Shown: positions 34,389 to 45,537 of the stretch, piece after piece
Layout: every line of letters begins with the position of its first letter
How positions within the stretch are numbered: position 1 is the first letter of the stretch
Made by a program: the position numbers and the translations under genes
The notes under the pieces: model-generated
The model's database searches: none
Told to the model about the DNA's origin: nothing
What the model saw: the letters and a program-made list of their open reading frames with translations, nothing else
NCBI GenBank assembly: GCA_916048095.2
Contig: OU696594.1
Location: forward strand, 5,958,781 to 6,022,780
DNA: 64,000 bases
Direction: 5' to 3'
Source of the DNA: Sacculina carcini
Taxonomy: Eukaryota; Arthropoda; Thecostraca; Sacculinidae

Positions 34389-36817
34389 ATGGTGAATTGG
34401 CGTGCCTTGGAGCGTCATCTCATAAGGCACGGTTATCTGTACGAGTGTTGCCATCTGGCGCCGCTCGCCACGTCTCTGCTTTCCAAACTGGCCGCTAGAT
34501 GGCAGCAGCACTGTTCCCAATGTTTTCCTAGGCCCCTGATGGCCAGTTCGCCTCGACAATCAACTTTTCCGCTGGAAAAACATGACCATTTAAAAGGTGC
34601 GTTGAATAAGTTGTATTGCGTTGTCATTGTTGGACCTCGTGGTGTAGTGGTAGCACACCCGCTTCACAAGCGTGAGGTCAGTGGTTCAAATCCCGCTGGA
34701 GAATTTCTTGGGCGAATCATATAATCCAACAGCCCTTGTCCACCCAGCAGTAAATGGTACCAGATATCAGTCATGTGTTGTGTCATGCATTCTGGGGAGG
34801 TGGTCCTCTCTAATACGTCTTCCGTTCTTGTGGCGTCATAGCGTGGAGAAGGTCGGTTCTGCGGTGGCAGCGAGCTGCACGGGGCACGCCTGTGTGTTCA
34901 TAAGCTTCGGCTTCTTCCCGTGTAGCAGCTGTCACTTGAGACATTTAACCTTTTTAACCTTTTCTAACTGGATATTTGTGGACAAGTCAGTCTGTATTGT
35001 CTCTGGTCGTGTTTTGTCAGTGCTGACGGACGAATTGGCTCGGGTTGGCCAACTGTACTCGCTGACGGCGCCGTACGGCATCACTGTCAATCGCCTGCAC
35101 GCTGCTACCAATCGTGTAATGAGTAATCCGGCGAGCGACTTGACGGATCCGGCGAAAAAGTCGACGGATCCGGCCAGCAATTCTGCGGACGGTGAAAAAG
35201 GCTACATCGAGTTGAAAGAGTCGCTTATACATGCCGATCTGTGTTTGTGCGTGTGTGTGCCGTCACATACAGCTGACACTTGGTATAGGTTATTATACAC
35301 ACACACGTTGATCAAATACACATTGCATACACATAAATACGTATTTGCTTGTATAATTTACTAAATTATGGATTAAATTCAGCATGATGGTGGTTAGTAA
35401 TAATATTATTGTGACCTTTGTGACGTCACCCAGGTCAATACAGCGACGGAGACGAATTTGGTGGCGAGAATTGGCCTCGGATCCTGGCAACTTCAGTCTT
35501 CACCAGACCTCAGCACAGCCTTCAACATCATCACCACCAGAGTCCTGTCGTTCTTCATCATCTCATTCATCGGACTTGAGCCAGTCGGTCATTTTGTTCG
35601 ACAACCAGCTACCTGTGGAAAGAATGTATTTGCTTAACAACAATAACAACAGCAACGCTGAAAGTAACAATTTCAAGTCAAGACAATCAAAACAACATCA
35701 ACACATCGACAAACAGGTACTTTTACGATAGATTTATCGATACTAACGAGGGAGTCGGTTCGAATCTCGCACGAGTTTTAGCGAAAAATTCCGCTTGAGA
35801 GAAGGCGGATTATATGTGTTTGTTACGAAATATTGAATTAAAGTATTAATGAAGTATATAAAATAAATTTAAAACGACTCAAGATTTAATTAGTGTACTA
35901 AAGAATATTTTGTGTGTGTGTAGTGTGCCGTATTGTGTAGTGTTGTAGACGTTTATAGCGCATTGTGGGGCGTGTGCGGCGATGCACTGCGTGCCGAGGT
36001 TCTGCATTTATCCGCACAGATGGCGCCCATATCGTTGGCTGTATTGGCCACGGGAAATGACACACGCAAACTTCAAGCGCTTACAATGCACATTCGCAAT
36101 AAGGTGTCTTTCTAGTTATCTCTCTGTCTCTGATGGATATTTTCCGTGATTTATTCGGTGTCATTAATCCATGACATGAAAACACATGTGAAAGCACGAG
36201 CATTAATTTTCATCATCCTCCACTGCATCATGATTTCTGAGCATTTTTACATTTGTTGCGCGGCAGTGGCACAAATCTGGCGCATCTGTGTATCCTGGCG
36301 TCAGTATGCGCGTGTGTGGCGACTCACGACATGCAGCAAGTACACTCGGGTACTCGGGTGATAGTGGTGGAGAGGTGGAATTTAGTGGTGGAGACGAGCC
36401 AGATTTCGAGTACTTTTCGGACGACGATGACGAAGAAATCAGTCAGCCAGGAGCAACATCAGATGCCGAAGCCGCACTGATCCAAGGAGAACGTCAGAAA
36501 AAAGGCTAGTTTGTTCATTTACTTATTTCTACATAACGTCTAAATACACCATAAAACAATGTTTTCAATAGAATTTAAATATAATATTCCATTTTAATTT
36601 AAATAGTGTTTGAATCCTTTCTATCCTTCTTTTACAGTAAAAATACATGTGTTTGTCAGATGCGGCGTGGTTGGAGACGATGCTGGCGCACTTGGCGGGT
36701 GTCGGCGTGTGTGAGACAATAGTGGTGGACGACAACACACTGCGCACGGGCGTGTGTCACGTGTACTCGCGCGACACGGCTCTGTCTAGACAAGCTCACG
36801 TGTCTTCCATCGCCTAG
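34389..36817 (+). CDS. POLG2: DNA polymerase gamma accessory subunit (POLG2)
   Basis: POLG2 is the dimeric processivity subunit of the mitochondrial DNA polymerase, derived from class II aminoacyl-tRNA synthetases. Exons: 34389-34596, 35021-35282, 35434-35716, 35924-36103, 36267-36504, 36660-36817; 442 aa with all phases consistent. Family blocks: YSLTAPYGITVNRLH, then RRRRIWWRELASDPGNFS (vertebrate: L-Q-W-W-R-K-F-A-x-S-P-x-N-F-S), then the C-terminal anticodon-binding-like domain, QMAPISLAVLATGND, WHKSGASVYPGV, and TLRTGVCHVYSRDTALSRQ. The last intron has a GC donor (AAAAAAG|GCTAGT), required by frame. Two insertions look lineage-specific: a Ser/Asn/Gln-rich stretch in exon 3 and an acidic loop (DEPDFEYFSDDDDEE) in exon 5. 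An N-terminal mitochondrial signal is plausible (MVNWRALERHLIRHGYLY). The N-terminal domain is shorter than in vertebrates, and upstream exons may be missing. Confidence 0.85.
34629..34955 (+). mobile_element. tRNA-Val-derived SINE, copy 1 (POLG2 intron 1)
   Basis: The head ctcgtggtgtagtggtagca (A box), an anticodon-arm-like cccgcttcacaagcgtg with CAC in the anticodon position, and ggttcaaatccc (B box) give an RNA polymerase III promoter. A body of about 250 bases follows, with accagatatcagtcatgtgt and gcgagctgcacggggcacgc. Similar copies lie at 41809, 51755 and 61163. Confidence 0.85.
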
Positions 36818-36849
36818 CACCACCGGCTTTCTGTGTGTCACAACTCTCC

Positions 36850-37130
36850 ACGATCCATTACCAGGATTCCTTCGATCCTCAAGGTCCGTTTCGTGAATCC
36901 TTCAAGATTAGCAGGAATCCTTCAATTCTCAAGATCGGTTATCATTCAATCCATCTCAAGACATCATTCAATCCATAAAATCCATTACCAGGAATCCTTA
37001 AATTGGTAGATCAAATCCTTCCATTGGAAGATATTCCTGGAATTGTCTGTTATCAAGAATCCTTCAAAATTACCAGTAATCCTGCAATTATCCGAGTCCG
37101 CTACAAGGAATCCTTTGTTTCAGTGTCATA
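36850..37130 (+). repeat. Degenerate AATCCTTC-rich repeat
   Basis: Downstream of POLG2, ggaatccttcaa-like words recur about ten times at irregular 20-50 base spacing (for example aggaatccttcaattctcaa). It looks like an old minisatellite. The remaining sequence to 37533 is without recognised features except for a LINE-like relic near 37665-37725. Confidence 0.5.
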
Positions 37131-37533
37131 AATGCGTGTGTGAGTGCTTAGTTTGTGGCTGTGCGTTTTATCTTGTGCTATAGATTCATTGTTGTGTGTG
37201 TTAATGAATGGAAAGGTTTATTGATAAATATCGGCACGAAATCCACCCATGGCCTAATAGTATATATCGTGATGTTCGGATACTGTATGACGTATACACA
37301 CATACTCGTTTTTACGTACTGAGTCGTTGATTTGTCCATCACTAAACTTCAGCAACTAACATACAATTTAACATGTCCCACGTACATGCTGGCAATTCTT
37401 GCAGCTTTCAAACAGCAATCATAACGCCAACATTTATTACATGACAGACGCGTGTTACAGATCACACAGCGCGTGTTTACGAGTCAATAACCTCCCTCCT
37501 TATGTCTGTCCACACACAGACAGACAGACAGAT

Positions 37534-38670
37534 TCACAGACGGCGACCCCGCCTTCCTCCCTTCCTTCTTGTGCTGTCCGTAGGAATTGGAGTGACATCC
37601 TGACACACACACACACACAAATTAGGTTGGATAGTGTGAAATACGGGAAATTTACATGAAGATGGGCTAGAATAGGTTTGATTGGAGACAGAACAGCACG
37701 AACACAGGTTATCTCCTGTGAGCAACAAATAACACACACACACACACACAAAGCTGGCACGTGCACGCACCTCGATGCGGCCGACCTTCATGCCGGCACG
37801 CGCCAGCGCTCTGAGAGCAGATTGTGCGCCCGGTCCTGGCGTCTTGGTCTTGGTGCCGCCGACTGCACGCAGACGAATATGCAGCGCCGTGATGCCCAGC
37901 ACCTTGCACTTCTCGGCCACGTCCTGTCTCACACACACAACCACACACACACAGAGATGGAGACAACGAGAGAAGCAGAGATCAGAGAAGCAGGCACTGC
38001 GGGACAGACAGAGGTGTGTGAGAGGAGAGTCAGTGATCGGTACACGCGCAATGAGAACAGAGCGGAAGACAGGAGAGAAGACCAGGAGAAAGAGGGGAGA
38101 GGAACGGAAGAATAAAGTGAAAGAAACATGGAAGCCAGAATAGGAAATGGGAGAAGAGAGAAACGACGATGAACACGGTGAAGAATGAGGGCAATGATGA
38201 TAATTATGATTTCAATGAGTGGAAGGAAGGGGGGAGAACAGAGGGAAGAATGGAGTATTCACCTGAGATAAAGGGAGAGAACAGAGGGAAGAATGGAGTA
38301 TTCACCTGGGATAAAGGGGAAAACAGAGGGAAGAATGGAGTATTCACCTGAGATAGAGGGAGAGAATAGAGGGAAGAATGGAGTATTCACCTGGGATAGA
38401 GGGAGAAAACAGTGAAAACAACGGAGCACTCACCTGGGCAGCCAACATAGCGGCGTAGGGGGAAGATTCATCACGATCAGCGTTCACCTTCATGCCTCCA
38501 GTCACACGCACAATGGTCTCGCGACCTGACAAGTCTGTCACGTGCACGAATGTGTCGTTGAAGCTGGCGTAGATGTGCGCCACGCCGAACACCTCCTCAC
38601 CCTCGCGCACCTGAGGTCCCAGCGACACCTGAGTCTGCTCCTCTGTCTTGCGGGTCTTCTTCGGAGCCAT
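37534..38670 (-). CDS. RPS14: 40S ribosomal protein uS11 (RPS14)
   Basis: uS11 lies in the platform of the small ribosomal subunit and takes part in late 18S rRNA processing and mRNA-channel contacts. Exons: 38670-38434 (79 codons), 37923-37771 (51 codons), 37599-37534 (21 codons plus stop), giving 151 aa, the same length as in vertebrates. The sequence is almost invariant: [78 protein letters not shown], and the basic tail [14 protein letters not shown]. All introns are GT-AG, and their 3' splice sites are preceded by (TG)n on the coding strand. Intron 1 starts with a 43-bp tandem repeat in register with the donor site. No sign of decay; a functional single-copy gene is likely. Confidence 0.98.
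38225..38433 (-). repeat. 43-bp tandem repeat in register with RPS14 exon 1 donor
   Basis: On the coding strand each unit contains CAG|GTGAATACTCC and a pyrimidine-rich remainder (attcttccctctattctctc). The CACCTG words on the + strand occur at about 38260, 38303, 38345 and 38388, and the true donor at 38431, so the real exon/intron junction is the fifth unit. Confidence 0.9.
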
Positions 38671-40301
38671 GCTGTACTAGCAGTTGTGAAATTCAACCGG
38701 ACAAGCCAACACACAACTGCAGAGATTTACGAGAAACTGATTTCAGTTCATCATAATGGTTCAGAAACATCATGAACAAAACATGCATAATATTTTCTAT
38801 TATCTCTGACAAAATAACGACCTTTATTACGAAGACAAGCTGAAGAGGCTGGACCTGTCCACCTTAGTCCACAGGAAGTCCAGATGTAACATGATAGAGA
38901 CAGACAAGATTATAACAGATATACGACTAAAAATGAATGAGGAAACACCAGGAAGAACATCTGGAATCGTTTGCCGGGTTGGATGGTAAGCGCGAACACG
39001 GTCAGAATTGTTTAAGCTCGTCTGGATAAATTATGGAAGAAACAAGAAAACAAAATTTTACCCGTAAAAGAGCGCATATAAGCCCCTAACAGGACATTAG
39101 TGAGAACCAGGATTACTAGCTAGAGCCACTAGCTAGAGCCTCTTCCTCTCTTCATCTGATAAAATTTAATGTATCAGCAACATCAACCAAGCAAGATAAA
39201 AGTAGTTATAAATCGTTACCATTCAAACACACAGAATAAAAATGAAATACCTAACCGTACCAGTACAATACAAGTGAAACCACATGTCAGAATTAATTGA
39301 ATACATGATAAAATTTCATAATTATGCTTTTCGACCACATAAACACCGAGAAAATATCTAAACAAAATCACCACTAGCGAACCACGTTCAAGGGACGCTG
39401 TCGGCAAACATTATTAATGTGATCGAATAAACAAATAATTTTCATTATTTCAACTCAAATAGTAACATCCATATTTTTCATTTGTGTGTGTTCTCGCAAT
39501 AATTGTTATTATAAATTCGACCGTCCTAATATATAATATTTATTGTGTGTTTAGTATCTGCTTTTGTAGACAAAATTGACTATGAAGAGCCACCATATTG
39601 TTAAAGTGTTTTGTGTTCTTTATTCGTGTTAGCGTCTGCGTAAGTCGGCATTTTGATGACGAAGGTATCAATTACAGAATTTGTCTTGCCAGTGAAGTAT
39701 TTTAAATGTATTAGAGTGCTGGTTTATCGGTGTACATGAGTTTTTTGTCGAGGTAAATGGTGAATTTATTGTTGAACTTTTTTTTGTTAGTGTGTAATTT
39801 AATTTCTATATAATTGCAAATAATTAGTCGGCCATTTGGCGGTCAAAATAATATTTCAATAGTAATATTTTGGTTTTGTCTGGCGGATTCAAGTGATAGT
39901 GCATTTGCTGCTGAGTTTTTTGCTTTATTTTTACCAATTTTGTGGTATTTTTCCTACGTTGTTTGGCTCTACTACTGCTATGGAGATCATATGGTTATAT
40001 GTGCTGCTGGCGAGTTTTATGGCCTGAGCTGGGATTGCCATACATCGTGAGAATGACACGAAAACGTGGTTAACCATAGAACCATATATAACCATGCATT
40101 TATTTGTTAAGGATGGAAAATAGGGTAGGGGGATCCGAGGAAACGTTTTTATTTCTCATTTAGCGTAATTCATGTTTTCAGACTGATTTTTTAGGTTACT
40201 TTTTCTCGAAAACAAAGTTTAGGTGACTTTTTGACAGCCCAAGTGATTGCACGTATGTACATGTATTTGTTATTGTATGTATGTGTTTGTATGTGTGTCA
40301 G
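38671..40301. other. Intergenic between RPS14 and CNOT6
   Basis: Divergent gene pair. An RPS14 promoter should lie just above 38670. A first CNOT6 exon with the initiator Met should lie somewhere here but could not be identified. The sequence is AT-rich and repeat-poor, ending in a TGTATG-rich tract from about 40245. Confidence 0.35.
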
Positions 40302-43300
40302 TCGTCGGCTGCTACGTTGAGATCTGGCGTGACTGTTAATGGTGGCGGTGGCAAGGAGTGTGTTATTGGCGGAGGTGTGACGTCATCCGGCATGATGCTA
40401 GTGACCGGCGGAGGCAGGCGCACCCCGGCCTTCATGTCGTCCGAGGATGTGGCGTCGGGCAAGCGAAGTCGCTGGTTCGAACTGGAAATAACTGGTCACG
40501 TACGAAATGTCAGTCCCAGCGTGTGGCAGTTGAAACACCTGACAGCGCTCTATATGAACGAGAATGCGCTCGTCCAATTGCCCGCCTCTGTACGTCAACT
40601 CACCCAGCTCACTCTGCTAGATATGTCGCACAATCAACTGAAAAGCGTACCGGCAGAACTGGGAGATCTGGTCAATTTGAGGTCACTCCCTTACTCTACC
40701 ATCTCTCGCTCTCTCCCTCTCTCTCTCGTCCTCGTTTGCTTGTCTTTCTATTTCCATTAATCGTTATCGTATTTACTTTCTCTCTTTTTCATTTTGGAGG
40801 CGATAAAGTGCAAGTGTCTGTATTCGTATTCTGCCCAATATGTTCTTGTTTGTGTGTGTATGCATGTGTGTCTATATGTATGTATGTATGTATGTGTCTA
40901 TATATGTGTATATGTATGTATATGTGTATCTGTATGTATGTATGTATGTATATGTGTGTATGTATGCATGTATATGTGTGTCTATATACATGTATGTATA
41001 TATGTGTATGTTTGTGTCTATATGTATATATGTTAGTGTGTCTATATGTATCTGTGTGTATGTGTATATGTATGTATGAGTCTATGTGTATGTATGTGTC
41101 TATGTGTATGCCTGCGTGTATGTTTGCTTGCAGAGAGCTGTTTCTCAATCACAATCAACTGCGTATTGTGCCGTACGAGCTGGGCAAGTTGTTTCAGCTG
41201 CAACTTCTCGCCCTCAAGGTGACCTCTGCTCTTCTATCTGTATGTATGTATGTGTGTAAGTGTATATATGTGTGTGTATATATGTGTATATGTGTGTGTT
41301 TGTTAGGGTAACCCGTTGCGGTCAGATATATTGGCCGTATATCAGGGAGAAAATGGAACACAACGGTTATTGACCATGCTACTGGACAACCTGTCTGGTC
41401 AGCTATCATTCTCTCTCACTCTCTCTCCATCTCTCTCACACTCTGTCACTCTCTCTCTCTTACACACACACAGTAGCTGCTAATTTTAACATCGATGAAT
41501 ATTCAGCGAGCAATTCTAGCATGTGATTTGTGATACGTATTTTGTGTAGCTGTTTAGTGTTGAGAAAAGTAAGTGTGAAATTGTTTTGGCAATGTGGAAT
41601 TTAACAGTGTTAACAGTGTTAAAGTTATCGGGAATGTGTAACCGTAACTGGCATTAATACTGAAAGTTGGCTCAGTTGGTCAAGTACAGTGGTTCTCTAA
41701 CATTTCTGCCTTTTTTGTCTGCGTTTTATGCAATCAACCACATGTTAACATGCACTGTTTTTTGTGTGTATTTTCATTACACTCAACAAATAACTTCACT
41801 GAATTTTGTTGGACTGCGTGGTGTAGTGGTAGCACACCCGCCTCACAAGTGGTCCGTGGTTCAAATCCCGGCGGAGGAGAATTTCTTTGAGCGAATTCTA
41901 TGATTCAACAGTCCCTGTCCACCCAACAGTAAATGATGGTACCAGATATCAGTCATGTGTTGTGTCATGCATTCTGGGGAGGTGGCCCTCTCTAATACGT
42001 CTTACGTCCTTTTGGCGCCATAGCGTGGAGAGGGTTGGTTCTGCGGTGACAGCGAGCTGCACGGGACACACCTGTGTGTGTTCATAAGCTTCGGCTTCTT
42101 CCCGTGTAGCAGCTGCCACTTGAGGCTTTTAAGTTTGAGTCTTTAACAGGATAAGTATCCCTGTAACAGGTTGGTAATTATTGGCTAATTATTCGGGGAT
42201 ATGTAATTTTATCCCCTCTTGACAAATTATGGGGGTATATGTATACTACAATTACCCCGGTATATTCTCCCATGCCATGAGCTTGTGTATGAGTCATACA
42301 TCGTTCTTGCTGTCTGTGTGTATGTGTGTGTGTGGCTGAGTGGAACCTGTATTTGATGGTTCACTGAAGGTCCCCACACATACAGTTGATGTTGCTGCTA
42401 ACTTGATGCCTGTGCACTCGTGAATGTTGTGATATTAGTGACGTGGTTTGGCATGTGTGCGTGTGTGTGTGTGTGTGTGTGTGCAATATTGACGATTTCA
42501 AGTTTGCAATGGCTTGATTTCTCTCGTTCTAAATCAGGGGCTGTCAACCTTTTGATGGTTCCATACTCCCAATGGATTGTCGAATATGGTCCCATAATAT
42601 CCCCCGACTTACTTGACTGTTCAAATAATTATCACCAATCCTATCATTTGTCAGCATGTCTTTCAGATCCACGAGTATTTCAATCGCTTGAATTTACGGT
42701 ACTTGAGATACGGATTACTAGGATGAAACATGACCATTGCTAATTTTATTATTTATATACCATTGTGAATTTATACCAGTACCCATAAATCGAGTCTCAT
42801 ACCCCCAAGGGGTATGCATACCCCCACTTAAGAACCCCTGTTCTAAACTATTGTTTACCAAAATCCCTAATTAAAACACTTAATGTGCTGAACTTATGTA
42901 TTAAGTAAAATTCGTTTTCTTTGTGTGTTTTCCCCAATATATGTTGGTTCATTTCAGCCAGGGATTTCACGCCCTCATCGTCACGGGTTTTTAGTCAATC
43001 TTTTTTTGTTGTGCTCAGTTGACTTTTTTCTCTTTAAACATGTTTTGTTCAGCGTTAGTTTCATGTTCAATTTGTTCAATCGCTTTTCTTCGTGTTTTCT
43101 TTATTCATCCTGTTCCGTACATGTATTCATACATTCATTAATTTCCGGTTATTATTTTTGCTATTATTGAAATAATTGGACAAGATAAAATAGCAAGGGT
43201 ACGAAGAACATTGCATAAATTGCACATGACTGCAATCTCCATGCATCTTGATCATCCAGAAATACACACAGACAGAAAGAGAAGAGTAATACCATGAGAA

Positions 43301-43687
43301 AAGAAGAGCACACATACACACACACTGTGTGGAAATATATTAGTATGATAGCTGGAGGTGAGGTGATGACATGTCTATCACTGCTAGTTATCTACGGTGA
43401 TGTAACAAATGTCTTCTCACATGCCCACCCTACTATATTCTTTCTACTTCTTCTTTGTTTCATCTTCCGACAAAGTGCATAAGAGATAATGTATAAGAAG
43501 GAGAGATATGGAGAGCTTGTCTCTCGAGAAAGTGGATGCTATGTGTGTGTGTATGTATGTGTGTGTGTGTGTGTGTATGGAGCATCGACATTGTGCGACG
43601 GACTGTGCAACAGAGTATTGTGTGTGTATGTGTGTGTGTGTGTGGATCGGGCGTGTTTCTGGGCCATCCGGTCTGTGTGTGTGTGCG

Positions 43688-43741
<54 letters not shown>

Positions 43742-44653
43742 GGTGCGTCACGACACGTCCAATTGCTGATCACGACCAGCGTGCGCTCCGGCGTCGCGAC
43801 CCGGTGCCGATAAAAGTGCGTTGCACGCAATCCGGCACCGTTATCACAGTCCCGTCCAGCTCTACATACGTACATATATACACACACGAGCGCGGACACA
43901 GTCTTTTTCACCAAGTCCAATTATGTCCGCCCGTGCACTGACACGCACACGCAATTGGCCGATATGCCGCTCGCATGTGCTCAGTGTTGCTACAAGGTGC
44001 GTTGTCTCCATTCCGGCAGAATGGACCCCTGGGGCGTGTGTATGCTGATGAGTAGAGGGAAGGTCCTAGCTGCCCAGGGGAACGGGAACTATGATATTAC
44101 GCCCCAGGTACGTTTGGTCCCGGCACTCTTTCTCTGTCTATGATGGGTTTTGTTGGTCAGAGAGGAAGAAGAGAGAGAGAGAGCTGGGATTGAGGCGGGA
44201 CCGAATGTACCTGAAACGCAACGTCCTTAGCTCCGCTCCTGATAAGCTCAGTGGTTCAGTGGCGCTGAACTATCGAGGGTCAGAGGTTCACGGCTAGAAT
44301 CCTGGCCCAGGTTCATTATTGAATAGCTTCGATTGAATTTCGGCTGTAGATTGGCTCACAGCGGGTCGTGCCGTGCAGTCTCAATAAGCTGCCGTACACG
44401 CTAGAAACGCCAACAAGTGGAAAGTCAGGTGGAGGTCGCACGTGATCCAACCAATGCTAGCACACTCAGTGAAGATTCAGAGAAATAGGTTACGGAGCAC
44501 TGATCTGCACACACTGAATCATTGTGTTCATTCACTTGCTGTTGGAGCAGTTTGGTTGACAGCAGCCTGTGTGTAACTGCTTCCTGGTTGCTTTACTAAT
44601 GTCATCCATGCTTCCATATATTGAGTACAGGTCACACAGTGTTGTCGGTGCGT

Positions 44654-44693
<40 letters not shown>

Positions 44694-45067
44694 TTGTGTT
44701 CACAATGGATCGCATTATCTTGCTCGTATTTTCGCTGTGCCATTTTGGTTCACACTCTTCGCGCACGTGTGTGTCTGTGTGTCCTGTCGAGTGTGGGCGA
44801 CAAGCTCGGGTCATTGTCTTCATGAACCTCGCTCGTGTGTGTGTGTGTGTGTGTGTGTACGTAGTCGTGAGTGGGCGTGTATGGTTTGCGGTCATCAGTG
44901 ATAGAATCTAGCGGTCGCTGTCTCACGCCTCCACTGCTCCCCACTCTCTCTCTATCTATCACTCTGTTTCATTGTCTCTCTTTGTTCTTTGTCTTTGCCG
45001 TTCTCACTTTGTGTCTTTTGTTTTCAGCTCCACTTCAACATTCAACTGCTGCTTGGCTGTACAACCA

Positions 45068-45106
<39 letters not shown>

Positions 45107-45321
45107 TGGTCAGCATGACAGGATACTAGAATATCGGTGTTTTGGTTGGTCAGCCGAAATGAAGGCAATGTTGTGATCTTGCCTTCCTTCCTTCCAGCTT
45201 TTCACTCACATATTATCTGCATTATCAGATAATACGGTGCTTTCAGCGCATGCACAGCTTAACTGTTGTTCTATTGCACCGTTGTTATATGTACACGGAA
45301 CATGCCCATTAGATGCCAGCC

Positions 45322-45358
<37 letters not shown>

Positions 45359-45491
45359 AAGTGCAACTCTGTTTTCCACGCGTGCGTGCATGCGAGTTTC
45401 AGCGTGTGTATGTGTGTGTGTGTTTGTCGGCGTGTGTGTGTGTGTGGGTGGTGTGTGCGTGTAGTTGGTCACTTTCACCGCGGCATGTGTA

Positions 45492-45537
<46 letters not shown>

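Noticed and set aside
34629-34705. tRNA-Val genes at the four SINE heads
   Set aside because: The D arm, anticodon arm and B box are present, but no pairing acceptor stem follows and each head continues into the same 250-base body, so they are SINEs.
40358-41311. Long plus-strand ORF overlapping CNOT6 exons 1-2
   Set aside because: It is in a different frame from the LRR coding sequence over exon 1 and consists largely of Cys/Val/Tyr repeat translation of a TGTATG-rich intron.
43740-44110. Possible exons within CNOT6 intron 3 (for example [20 protein letters not shown])
   Set aside because: Three frames are open at once, splice sites are not convincing and no homology was recognised.
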